DNA of 5,855 bases from Nostoc cf. edaphicum LEGE 07299. Its GTDB lineage: Bacteria; Cyanobacteriota; Cyanobacteriia; Cyanobacteriales; Nostocaceae. The position numbers and the translations under genes were made by a program. Numbering within the stretch: position 1 is the stretch's first letter; every line of letters starts with the position of its first letter. The stretch lies in contig NZ_JADEXF010000270.1 in NCBI RefSeq assembly GCF_015207245.1, positions 1-5,855 on the forward strand, read 5' to 3'. Positions 1 to 5,855 of the stretch are shown here, in pieces. The notes under the pieces are model-generated. The model was given only the letters and a program-made list of their open reading frames with translations. It made no database searches and had not been told where the DNA came from.

Positions 1-1860
1 GTGTTGTCTGCGTATCTTACCCGCTAAAAGTTCTTCTCGCGTATAACCCACCATTTCTAAAAAAGCCTCGTTCGCCTCAGTAATGTAATCAGGAGTGGCG
101 AACATAATGCCAATAATGTTGGAATCAACTAAGCGCCTTAATTGAGTTTCGCGCTGGCGCAAATCATTTTCTACTTGTTTGCGTTGGGTAATATCTTGGG
201 TAGTACCCATCATTCGTACTGGCTTACCCTCGGCATCATAAAAGACGCGACCTTTAGCAGCAATCCAATGAATACTACCATCAGACCAAAGGGTGCGGTA
301 TTCAATGTCACACTCAACATTTTCCTCAAGAGAGCGGGCGATCGCTTCATGAATGCATTGGCGATCTTCTGCATATACACTGTTGAGGAAAATCTCAAAG
401 CTGATTTCGGCTTCTAGAGACACTCCAAACAGCTGCCGACATTTGTCTGTCCAAATTACCTCGTTGGTAGTGATATTCCAAAACCACATACCCAGTTCAG
501 CAGCATTAGTAGCCAACCGAATCCGTTCTTCACTCTCGCGCAGATTTGTTTCAATTTTTTGACGTTCCCATAGCGCAGCTTGCTGTTCGGTAATATCAGT
601 ACTCGCACCAACTACCCTAACTACCTGACCATTTGCATCCCGGACTGCAAACCCCTGGTCTTCCACCCACAAATAGCGGCCATCTTTGTGACGCACTCGA
701 TACTCAATCCGATAACGGTTTCCATTGGCCATACTAGCCATGAATTGGTCGTTAACTCTTTGTTGGTCATCGGGATGAATGCGTTCTTGCCACCACTGGA
801 AAGTAGGTTCAGTTTCTTGTTGTGTGTAGCCAAAAACCTGGGTTAGACCTTGAGTTCTTTCCACAGTATTTCTGCCAATCTCCCAGTCATAGATTAGGCA
901 ATTAACCGCCGCTGCTGCTAGCTCAAACCTTTCATTACTTTGCCGCAAGGAAATTTCTATGTGTCGTCGCTCTGTAATATCAAAAGCAATCCCCAAAAGA
1001 TATTGCGGCAATCCACCAGCAGTTCTGCTGTGTAAAGTGTCATAGCTACAAAACCAGCGCCACTCTCCATTGGCGTGTCGAATTCGGTATTCAAAGCTGA
1101 GGACTTCACCCTGATGAGTAGAATTAAATTGTTCAAGATAGCTAGGGAGTCGAGCCAAATCTTCAGGGTGTAGAAGTTGGACAAATAACTCCTTTCCCAT
1201 TGCCTGGATTTCTGCTGGTGTGTAGCCCCAACCTTGAGCAATTTCGTAATTAACGTAAGCATTTCGCTGCTCAATTAGGTCATAAATGTAGAGTATTCCC
1301 GGAAGAGTGCCAGCAATTTGTTGAAACAGACGTTGACTATCCCACAATGCCTGAAATTCATCTGCATCAACTTGTTGAGTATTTTGTTCGCAACTACAGT
1401 CATCCTCGAACTGGGCGTACTTAGATGCCGTAACATCTGAAAAAGTTGTGACGATCGCATACAGATTACTTGCTTCAGTTTGAAAAAGAGGTTGCGAGGA
1501 CAACAATAGCCAGACTAGCTCACCATTTGGCTTATAAAAGCCACACACCACATTTAAGCAAGGTTTACCTGTATTTTGGGCAACGATCGCAGGGTGAGTT
1601 TCACTGAGTAAAGGAGAGCCATCTTCATGAATAAATTGCCACTTGGGATCGAGCAAATTTTGCCCTACAAGCTGTTGTGGGGTCAGTCCCAAAATGCGAT
1701 CGCTAGCGGTATTGCAAGCCTGGATAGTGCCATCAGCCAACTGAAGCACCATTCCTTCTTCTTTGCTGGCTACTAGCGAAGAATTTGGCTTTTTACTAAC
1801 TTGCCGATGCAGCAGCTTGTGATTAGCCAGCTGGTTGTGGAACTTTTCCGCGTCTGGCAT
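1..1860 (-). CDS. Multi-PAS sensor protein, N-terminal part (runs off the window)
   Basis: The frame is open for 620 codons from an ATG at 1860-1858 to position 1 with no stop, so the gene continues leftwards. Four complete PAS/PAC units and the start of a fifth can be read. PAS1 is about residues 28-145, ending SDVT at 141-144. PAS2 is about 168-297, with HPED at 231-234, WRW at 267-269 and FDIT at 293-296. PAS3 is about 305-425, with HPDD at 362-365 and TDIT at 421-424. PAS4 is about 445-557, with QDIT at 555-558. PAS5 starts near 575. PAS2 to PAS4 look like the PAS_3 class (YR..DG..W core); PAS1 resembles the type found at the front of many diguanylate cyclases. I see no signal peptide, membrane helix or flavin-binding LOV motif, so a soluble sensor is likely; ligands are unknown. 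The short linkers after PAS2 to PAS4 are charged and probably helical. The output domain (histidine kinase or GGDEF/EAL) is not visible and cannot be called. No clear Shine-Dalgarno precedes the ATG, which is common in cyanobacteria. Confidence 0.9.
   Translation of the reverse strand, partial: MPDAEKFHNQLANHKLLHRQVSKKPNSSLVASKEEGMVLQLADGTIQACNTASDRILGLTPQQLVGQNLLDPKWQFIHEDGSPLLSETHPAIVAQNTGKPCLNVVCGFYKPNGELVWLLLSSQPLFQTEASNLYAIVTTFSDVTASKYAQFEDDCSCEQNTQQVDADEFQALWDSQRLFQQIAGTLPGILYIYDLIEQRNAYVNYEIAQGWGYTPAEIQAMGKELFVQLLHPEDLARLPSYLEQFNSTHQGEVLSFEYRIRHANGEWRWFCSYDTLHSRTAGGLPQYLLGIAFDITERRHIEISLRQSNERFELAAAAVNCLIYDWEIGRNTVERTQGLTQVFGYTQQETEPTFQWWQERIHPDDQQRVNDQFMASMANGNRYRIEYRVRHKDGRYLWVEDQGFAVRDANGQVVRVVGASTDITEQQAALWERQKIETNLRESEERIRLATNAAELGMWFWNITTNEVIWTDKCRQLFGVSLEAEISFEIFLNSVYAEDRQCIHEAIARSLEENVECDIEYRTLWSDGSIHWIAAKGRVFYDAEGKPVRMMGTTQDITQRKQVENDLRQRETQLRRLVDSNIIGIMFATPDYITEANEAFLEMVGYTREELLAGKIRRQH
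338..345. repeat. HIP1 octamer GCGATCGC (one of six)
   Basis: Perfect HIP1 palindromes occur at 338-345, 1696-1703, 1957-1964, 2297-2304, 2882-2889 and 3395-3402. Five lie inside coding sequence and one (1957) is intergenic. HIP1 is the well-known over-represented octamer of many cyanobacterial genomes and is the main compositional clue to the host. None is perfect between 3403 and 5855, although one-base variants occur there (for example GCGATCGG near 5066). Confidence 0.9.
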
Positions 1861-1912
1861 TCTAAAAAGTTAAATAATTTTAAAGTTAATCTCAGATTGA
1901 GCGGCTCATATT

Positions 1913-1940
1913 TACATAAATTTTAAGGCAATTTCTTCAA
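1913..1940 (-). promoter_or_regulatory. Possible weak promoter for the PAS sensor gene
   Basis: Reading the minus strand, TTGAAG (1940-1935) and TATGTA (1918-1913) are 16 bases apart, about 50 bases before the ATG, in an AT-rich stretch. The -10 element matches the consensus poorly. TTGAAG is also one arm of a small palindrome (CTTCAA-AA-TTGAAG, 1935-1948) that could bind a regulator. This is pattern matching only. Confidence 0.2.
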
Positions 1941-1982
1941 AATTGAAGTAAAAGCTGCGATCGCTACTTCTATCACCTAAAC

Positions 1983-2031
1983 AGTGCTGAGTGCTGAGTG
2001 CTGAGTAATGAGTAATGAGTAACGAGTGCTG
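1983..2031. repeat. Heptamer tandem array, left (7 units)
   Basis: Seven consecutive heptamers: AGTGCTG three times, AGTAATG twice, AGTAACG once, AGTGCTG once, followed by a partial AGTA. Every unit begins AGT and ends G, with variation only in the middle three bases. This resembles the short tandemly repeated repetitive (STRR) heptamers known between genes in heterocyst-forming cyanobacteria. It lies between the permease stop and the PAS-gene start. It is separated by 20 bases, including a run of eight A at 2035-2042, from a second array in the opposite orientation. Confidence 0.85.
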
Positions 2032-2078
2032 AGTAAAAAAAAGTAATAATCGCACTCTGCACTCCTAAATCAGCACTC
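2024..2078 (-). terminator. Possible long-loop hairpin between the two heptamer arrays downstream of the permease
   Basis: In the transcript leaving the permease gene, GAGTGCTGA (from 2078-2070) can pair perfectly over 9 bp with TCAGCACTC (from 2032-2024). The second copy at 2092-2084 offers an alternative register. The loop is about 37 nt and contains the run of eight U (2042-2035). Because the U run is inside the loop rather than after the stem, this is not a classical intrinsic terminator. It may slow polymerase, protect the 3' end, or do nothing. Confidence 0.25.
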
Positions 2079-2100
2079 CTAAATCAGCACTCCTAAATCA
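2052..2100. repeat. Heptamer tandem array, right (7 units), overlapping the permease stop codon
   Basis: The array reads GCACTCT followed by three perfect copies of the 14-mer GCACTCCTAAATCA (2059-2072, 2073-2086, 2087-2100), which makes seven heptamers in 49 bp. The last three bases (TCA, 2098-2100) are the TGA stop of the minus-strand permease, so the array has grown up to or into the gene end. TCAGCACTC in this array (2070-2078 and 2084-2092) is the exact reverse complement of GAGTGCTGA at 2024-2032 in the left array. The two arrays can therefore pair in single-stranded DNA or RNA. Confidence 0.9.
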
Positions 2101-4047
2101 ACCCCCAACATGAATAGCAGGTCGCATATCGGGATTCTTTTCAGCCCGACGCAGTACTTCACGGGTAACTACAGCAATGTCACCTTCACCAAACAAGATA
2201 AAACGCAATAGGTATTGTATGGGATTTCCCTCAGCCCAGCCGAAGTAAGCATGGGGAATCTTACCTGTTTGGTCGCGAATGTAAAGTAGTAAAGCTGCGA
2301 TCGCATTCGGGACTGCTGCACTTTCAGCCCGGAGGATGCGATAGTCACCAACTTGTACCCCTTTTACGCTGATCACATCCGCAAATTCCGAAGCATCGGA
2401 TACATGAATTTCTAGAAACAGAATTGGAGCGTTGGCTGGAATATGATTGTCTTCGCGTACCTCTTTCTCTTTCATAAAATACTCTAGGACATCGCCCGTA
2501 TTCAAGCGATTTGCAATCAGTCGTATTGTTCCCTGGCTATCTTCGGCAAGGAATTGACCGGCAAGTTCGTCAACTTCAATCCGCTCTGCTCGCAGTTCTG
2601 TTGAACGCCAAACACGAGAAACCAGCGAGGTAAAAATGATCGCACCGATGAAAAACCCAGCAATCCTAATCCCTTCTGGTCTTTCGATGATATTAACAAT
2701 GGTGGTATATAAAAATAACAGTGTAATGATGCCAAAAACGAGTCTTGCCCGCTTCTGTCGGTGACGGTGGGCTGATAAGGTGACGGCAAAGGCGGCTGAG
2801 GTGATCAACACAAGCACACCAGTTGCGTAAGCTCCACCTTGGGCTTCTACATTTGCTTTGAAGATAATTGTGACAACAAAAGCGATCGCTGTGTAGACTA
2901 ACACCAAAGGTCGCGTTGCCCGTGCCCAATTGGGTGCCATACCATAGCGTGGTAGGTAGCGAGGCACGATATTTAACAGCCCTGCCATTGCAGATGCACC
3001 TGCAAACCACAAAATAGAAATAGTACTTAAATCGTAAATTGTGCCAAAGCCATTGCCCAAATAAAAATGTGCTAAATAAGCAAGGGCGCGTCCGTTAGCT
3101 TTGCCCCCCGATGCAAATTCTGCGGTTGGAATCAGTAGAGTGGTTATAAAACTGGTGGTAAGCAAAAAGAAGCTCATAATCAGAGCAGCAGTGGTGAGCA
3201 ACTTGCGTGTATTCCGAATCCGCCCTCTGGGATGCTGCGAAGTGCTGTTACTGCTACCTTTAACCAGGGGCATAACGGTAACACCAGTCTCAAAACCTGA
3301 CAATCCCAGCGCGAGTTTGGGGAAGATGAAGAGAGAAATGCCGATTAGGATCAAAGGATTGGAATGGCGAGCAAAAAGTGCAGTTTGCCAGTTAGCGATC
3401 GCTTCTGTGTGAGTTAATATCTGATACACACCAACGTCAACAACAATGAAGTTTAACAGCAGATAAACTCCCACCAAAACTACTGCAATCCCAATGGCTT
3501 CTCGGAAACCTCTTAAGAAAACTGCACCTAGTAATGTAACTAATATCAGGGTAACTGCGATCGTCTGATTGTGAAGCCAAATTGGTGTCAGCGGATTTTC
3601 GATGATATGGGCTGTGGCATCAGCTGCTGACAAAGTAATTGTAATAATAAAGTCAGTTGCCACAAAGCCAAGTAAGCACAATACAAGTAATTTGCCTTGC
3701 CACCAGGGAAGTAAACGCTCTAACATTGCGATCGACCCTTCCCCATAAGGGCTTTCGGCAGCAATACGCCGATAGATTGGCAATGCTCCAAAAAGCGTCA
3801 GCAAAACCAGAATCAGGGTAGCTATAGGAGAAAGAGCGCCAGCCGCTAGTGCTGCAATCCCTGGTTGATAGCCAAGGGTCGAGAAATAATCTACACCAGT
3901 CAAGCACATCACCTGCCACCAAGAATGCTGGCGATGTGGTTCTTCTTTGCGGTAAGGGCCTTCTTTCTCTCGTCGTTGGTCTTCTTCAAGCAACCAATGG
4001 ATTAACTGGCTGCCGAGCCGTTTTGTTGAAACAATTGATTTAGCCAT
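2098..4047 (-). CDS. APC-superfamily permease with C-terminal cytosolic domain
   Basis: This 649-residue integral membrane protein has a charged N-terminal tail of about 42 residues. About twelve hydrophobic helices follow, near 45-65, 69-91, 116-140, 161-178, 183-205, 231-251, 284-308, 340-360, 379-396, 406-425, 435-451 and 460-478. A hydrophilic domain covers about 480-649. [13 protein letters not shown] at 51-63 in helix 1 and SGFETG at 250-255 after helix 6 sit where APC-fold carriers have unwound, substrate-binding helices. Inference: a secondary transporter. The domain plan (APC core plus soluble tail) recalls the potassium importers KimA and Kup, but databases often label such proteins amino acid permeases; the substrate cannot be assigned from sequence. 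I chose ATG at 4047 over TTG at 4050, which adds only one residue; neither has a clear Shine-Dalgarno. The stop codon lies inside a heptamer repeat array. The gene stands alone, with the 623-base spacer upstream. Confidence 0.85.
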   Translation of the reverse strand: MAKSIVSTKRLGSQLIHWLLEEDQRREKEGPYRKEEPHRQHSWWQVMCLTGVDYFSTLGYQPGIAALAAGALSPIATLILVLLTLFGALPIYRRIAAESPYGEGSIAMLERLLPWWQGKLLVLCLLGFVATDFIITITLSAADATAHIIENPLTPIWLHNQTIAVTLILVTLLGAVFLRGFREAIGIAVVLVGVYLLLNFIVVDVGVYQILTHTEAIANWQTALFARHSNPLILIGISLFIFPKLALGLSGFETGVTVMPLVKGSSNSTSQHPRGRIRNTRKLLTTAALIMSFFLLTTSFITTLLIPTAEFASGGKANGRALAYLAHFYLGNGFGTIYDLSTISILWFAGASAMAGLLNIVPRYLPRYGMAPNWARATRPLVLVYTAIAFVVTIIFKANVEAQGGAYATGVLVLITSAAFAVTLSAHRHRQKRARLVFGIITLLFLYTTIVNIIERPEGIRIAGFFIGAIIFTSLVSRVWRSTELRAERIEVDELAGQFLAEDSQGTIRLIANRLNTGDVLEYFMKEKEVREDNHIPANAPILFLEIHVSDASEFADVISVKGVQVGDYRILRAESAAVPNAIAALLLYIRDQTGKIPHAYFGWAEGNPIQYLLRFILFGEGDIAVVTREVLRRAEKNPDMRPAIHVGG

Positions 4048-4164
4048 CAAATACGGTTGTGTTGCAAAAGTCGGCTTTGTAATTTTTTTAAGCCTTCGTG
4101 GTTTATTAAAATTTTTAACTACAAAGGCATAGCACTATTATTGTATGTTAAGCATCCTGTCCGA

Positions 4165-4610
4165 TTTACAAAATATATAGCAGCTGTTCGTAGTCGTCTA
4201 CCAGTTCAAGAGTCGTAATTTACCTTAAGCAGACAAATTCAAATTTGGTGCAACAAAATATATTTACAATTGCTGGGACACGACATGAATTTGCAGTTAT
4301 TAGACTTTGGTAACAACCAACTGAAGTATTTTTGAGAACACCTGAGCTTTTACCTTTGGCAGTGTTAAGCAGTACAATTGATCCAAAAGTTATACTTAAC
4401 GAAGTGGCACGGTAAATTAACGGTATTACAGAATTAAGAAATCAAAGTAATATTGCTGCTTCTACGGTGATTTTAGCTGGCTTAGTATTAGATAAAGAGG
4501 TTATTAAACGATTTTTGAGGTTAGATATTATGCACGAATCAGCGATTTATCAATTGAGCAGTTACAATATTTACAGGCAACTGAGTCTTGTGAGTCCAAT
4601 CAATAAATAA
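4165..4610 (+). pseudogene. Decayed Rpn-family nuclease / putative transposase gene (fragment)
   Basis: No open frame survives, but one protein can be read through the damage. In the frame starting at 4215 it reads VIYLKQTNSNLVQQNIFTIA, then TRHEFAVIRLW, a stop (TAA 4311-4313), QPTEVFLRTPELLPLAVLSS, a second stop (TAA 4413-4415), INGITELRNQSNIAASTVIL, then AGLVLDKEVIKRFLRLDIMHESAIYQ near 4549. A further frame change gives LSIEQLQYLQATES, ending at TAA 4604-4606. Just upstream, in yet another frame, RSRLPVQ (4189-4209) looks like the preceding segment, so a frameshift lies near 4210. From memory this order (VVIYL..TNS, TRHEF.VIRLWEQP, LLPLAVLS, SNIAASTAILAGLVL, IMRESVIYQ, LSIEQL) matches cyanobacterial Rpn/PD-(D/E)XK proteins. 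The N-terminal catalytic half and the Gln/Gly-rich stretch before the C-terminus are missing. The left edge is approximate. No inverted repeats or target duplications were found. Confidence 0.75.
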
Positions 4611-4636
4611 TCGGTGCAGTTAACCTGCACCGATTA
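4608..4636 (-). terminator. Rho-independent-type terminator of the PIN/TRAM gene
   Basis: A perfect 12-bp stem (TAATCGGTGCAG at 4608-4619 with CTGCACCGATTA at 4625-4636) encloses a 5-base loop, TTAAC. It begins 37 bases after the minus-strand stop codon at 4674. Reading the minus strand, the stem is followed by TTTATTGATT, a moderately T-rich tail. The plus-strand side after the stem is not T-rich, so it fits the PIN/TRAM transcript. The stem also contains the last stop codon of the Rpn remnant. Confidence 0.75.
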
Positions 4637-4673
4637 CCAAGTGTCACTCGAATTGAACAAACATCCCATTGTT

Positions 4674-5750
4674 TCACGCCAATGCTGAAGCTTGGGGTTT
4701 GGCAAAAATCATTCTTCCTGCTGTAGTTTGCAAAGCACTGGTAACTACTACTCGCAGTTCACCACCCACATAACTGCTACCTTCTTCAACAACTACCATT
4801 GTGCCGTCATCTAGGTAGCCAATGCCTTGACTGGGTTCTTTGCCTTCCTTGAGGATTTTTAAATCCAGGTTGTCGCCTGGTAAATAACTGGGACGGACGG
4901 CATTCACTAAATCATTCACATTCAAAACAGGTACTTTTTGAACACTGGCGACTTTAGACAAGTTGTAGTCGTTGGTTAGCAGTGTGCCGCTGATTTCTTG
5001 GGCGAAGCGTACTAACTTGGCATCCACTGTGGGAATATCTTCGTAGTCAACTGTATTAATTAGGATGCGATCGGGATAATCTTCCTTAATACGGTTGAGA
5101 ATTTCTAGTCCTCGTCTTCCCCGCACCCGCTTTTGATCTTTGCTAGCATCCGCTACTTGTTGAAGTTCTTGCAAGACAAACTGTGGTACGAGAATTTGCC
5201 CTTCCAGAAACCCTGTTTCTAGTAAGGCTTCAATACGACCATCAATAATACAGCTAGTATCTAGAACTTTGGTATTGGCTGGTTTTAATGTTCCTTCCAC
5301 TACCATTGATTCAACGGTGTTGGGATTAATGAACCGCAGTAAGCCTCGCCCGTGGGTGTCTGCCAAATTCATGCCAGTGACGGAAAGGATGATACTACCG
5401 ACAACTGCCACCAATGGCTTAATAAATACAAAATCCGCCGGGATAGGAAGCAAAAATAGTGGGGCTAGCATCAGGTTGGCTAGTAATAGCCCAATCACTA
5501 AGCCGATCGCACGAGTTAAAATCACTTCCAGAGGCATTTCTTTGACTTGTGATTCTAGGCGACGATATGTCGTCTGGAAACTCAGCCCGATCGCACCACC
5601 AATAATAGCGGCAAAGACGGCAACAACTAAGCGTAGAGCTTCTAGATTCGTTACCTGATCTAGCGCTCCATTGGGCAGTAGTTCAATGCTGTAGAACCCT
5701 ATTCCCGACGCTGCTAGGATAAATGAGAAAATAATAATGGCGTCAAGCAT
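4674..5750 (-). CDS. Membrane-anchored PIN/TRAM domain protein (YacL-like)
   Basis: Counting from ATG 5750, this is a 358-residue protein. Four hydrophobic helices lie near 1-21, 39-59, 77-97 and 105-127. A PIN nuclease domain covers about 160-285, and a TRAM-type beta domain about 288-351. The acidic residues expected for a metal-dependent PIN ribonuclease are present: D164 in LDTS, D170 in IIDGR, E195 in LQEL, D243 in TVDAK and D261 in LTNDYN. This is the architecture of Bacillus YacL and its cyanobacterial homologues, with usual length. The role is inferred to be RNA cleavage or RNA binding at the inner face of the membrane; the substrate is not known from sequence. The frame also allows a TTG start at 5771 (seven more residues). 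I prefer ATG 5750 because MLDAII leads straight into helix 1. AGGA about 13 bases before the ATG is too far to be a convincing ribosome site. The 3' end has a strong terminator hairpin. Confidence 0.88.
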   Translation of the reverse strand: MLDAIIIFSFILAASGIGFYSIELLPNGALDQVTNLEALRLVVAVFAAIIGGAIGLSFQTTYRRLESQVKEMPLEVILTRAIGLVIGLLLANLMLAPLFLLPIPADFVFIKPLVAVVGSIILSVTGMNLADTHGRGLLRFINPNTVESMVVEGTLKPANTKVLDTSCIIDGRIEALLETGFLEGQILVPQFVLQELQQVADASKDQKRVRGRRGLEILNRIKEDYPDRILINTVDYEDIPTVDAKLVRFAQEISGTLLTNDYNLSKVASVQKVPVLNVNDLVNAVRPSYLPGDNLDLKILKEGKEPSQGIGYLDDGTMVVVEEGSSYVGGELRVVVTSALQTTAGRMIFAKPQASALA

Positions 5751-5779
5751 GGTTGTCTTGTTTTCCTGCAACTGTGTTA

Positions 5780-5813
5780 ACCGATAAAATTAAGTATTTT
5801 TTATTTCATCGGT
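5780..5813. promoter_or_regulatory. Imperfect inverted repeat upstream of the PIN/TRAM gene
   Basis: ACCGATAAAAT (5780-5790) pairs with ATTTCATCGGT (5803-5813) over 11 positions with one mismatch, around a 12-base AT-rich loop. It sits 30 bases before the preferred ATG, so it could be a leader hairpin, an operator, or the terminator of a gene to the right of the window. On the plus strand a T run lies in the loop, not after the stem, so a terminator is less likely. No convincing -35/-10 pair was found in 5751-5855. Confidence 0.35.
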
Positions 5814-5855
5814 AAGATAAACTCATCAATATTGACTTACACTAAGGGTTTAGGC

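Noticed and set aside
142..846. Three plus-strand open frames (142-417, 353-562, 580-846) opposite the PAS gene
   Set aside because: They are antisense to a frame with clear PAS motifs throughout, overlap each other in different frames and have no recognisable domain.
957..1460. Minus-strand frames at 957-1274 and 1275-1460 that might suggest a frameshift in the PAS gene
   Set aside because: The main frame was translated codon by codon and is continuous across this region with PAS motifs; these frames are shadows one base out of phase.
1983..2100. CRISPR array
   Set aside because: The units are 7 or 14 bp, directly abutting, with no unique spacers, so it is a tandem repeat.
3101..3412. Plus-strand frame of 103 codons inside the permease
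   Set aside because: Antisense to well-supported transmembrane coding sequence, with no start context or domain.
4106..4118. Palindrome TTAAAATTTTTAA upstream of the permease as an operator
   Set aside because: A pure A/T near-palindrome in AT-rich sequence is expected by chance, and no promoter pair could be placed around it.
4051..4673. Intact insertion sequence in the long spacer
   Set aside because: No terminal inverted repeats or intact transposase frame; the only coding trace is the decayed Rpn-like fragment, a family whose transposase role is putative.
5269..5658. Plus-strand frame of 129 codons opposite the PIN/TRAM gene
   Set aside because: Covers the antisense of the conserved membrane and early PIN region; composition is that of a reverse-complement shadow.

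Overview
The window looks like chromosomal DNA from a filamentous, Nostoc/Anabaena-type cyanobacterium. Six perfect copies of the octamer GCGATCGC (HIP1) occur in 5.9 kb, where about 0.1 would be expected by chance. There are heptanucleotide tandem repeat arrays between genes, and the protein families (multi-PAS sensor, PIN/TRAM membrane protein, decayed Rpn-like nuclease gene) are all common in that group. The genus is an inference; no rRNA or other marker gene is present.

Layout. All three intact or partial genes are on the minus strand. (1) 1-1860 is the first 620 residues of a soluble sensor protein made of successive PAS domains; its output domain lies beyond position 1. (2) 1861-2097 is a spacer with two arrays of seven heptamers each. 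The arrays are in opposite orientation to each other, and one runs into the stop codon of the next gene. (3) 2098-4047 is a 12-helix APC-superfamily permease with a cytosolic C-terminal domain of about 170 residues. (4) 4051-4673 has no intact gene. About 4165-4610 on the plus strand holds the decayed remains of an Rpn-family (PD-(D/E)XK nuclease/putative transposase) gene. A strong hairpin at 4608-4636 probably terminates the next gene. (5) 4674-5750 is a YacL-type membrane-anchored PIN/TRAM protein. (6) 5751-5855 is its upstream region, with an imperfect inverted repeat.

The genes do not form an obvious pathway. The spacers are long (237 bp and 623 bp), and each gene probably has its own transcript. 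No CRISPR array, tRNA, rRNA, intact insertion sequence or defence island was seen. The least ordinary items are the paired heptamer arrays overlapping a stop codon and the Rpn pseudogene, which still reads clearly through at least two stops and two frameshifts. Nothing here supports a claim of a wholly new system.
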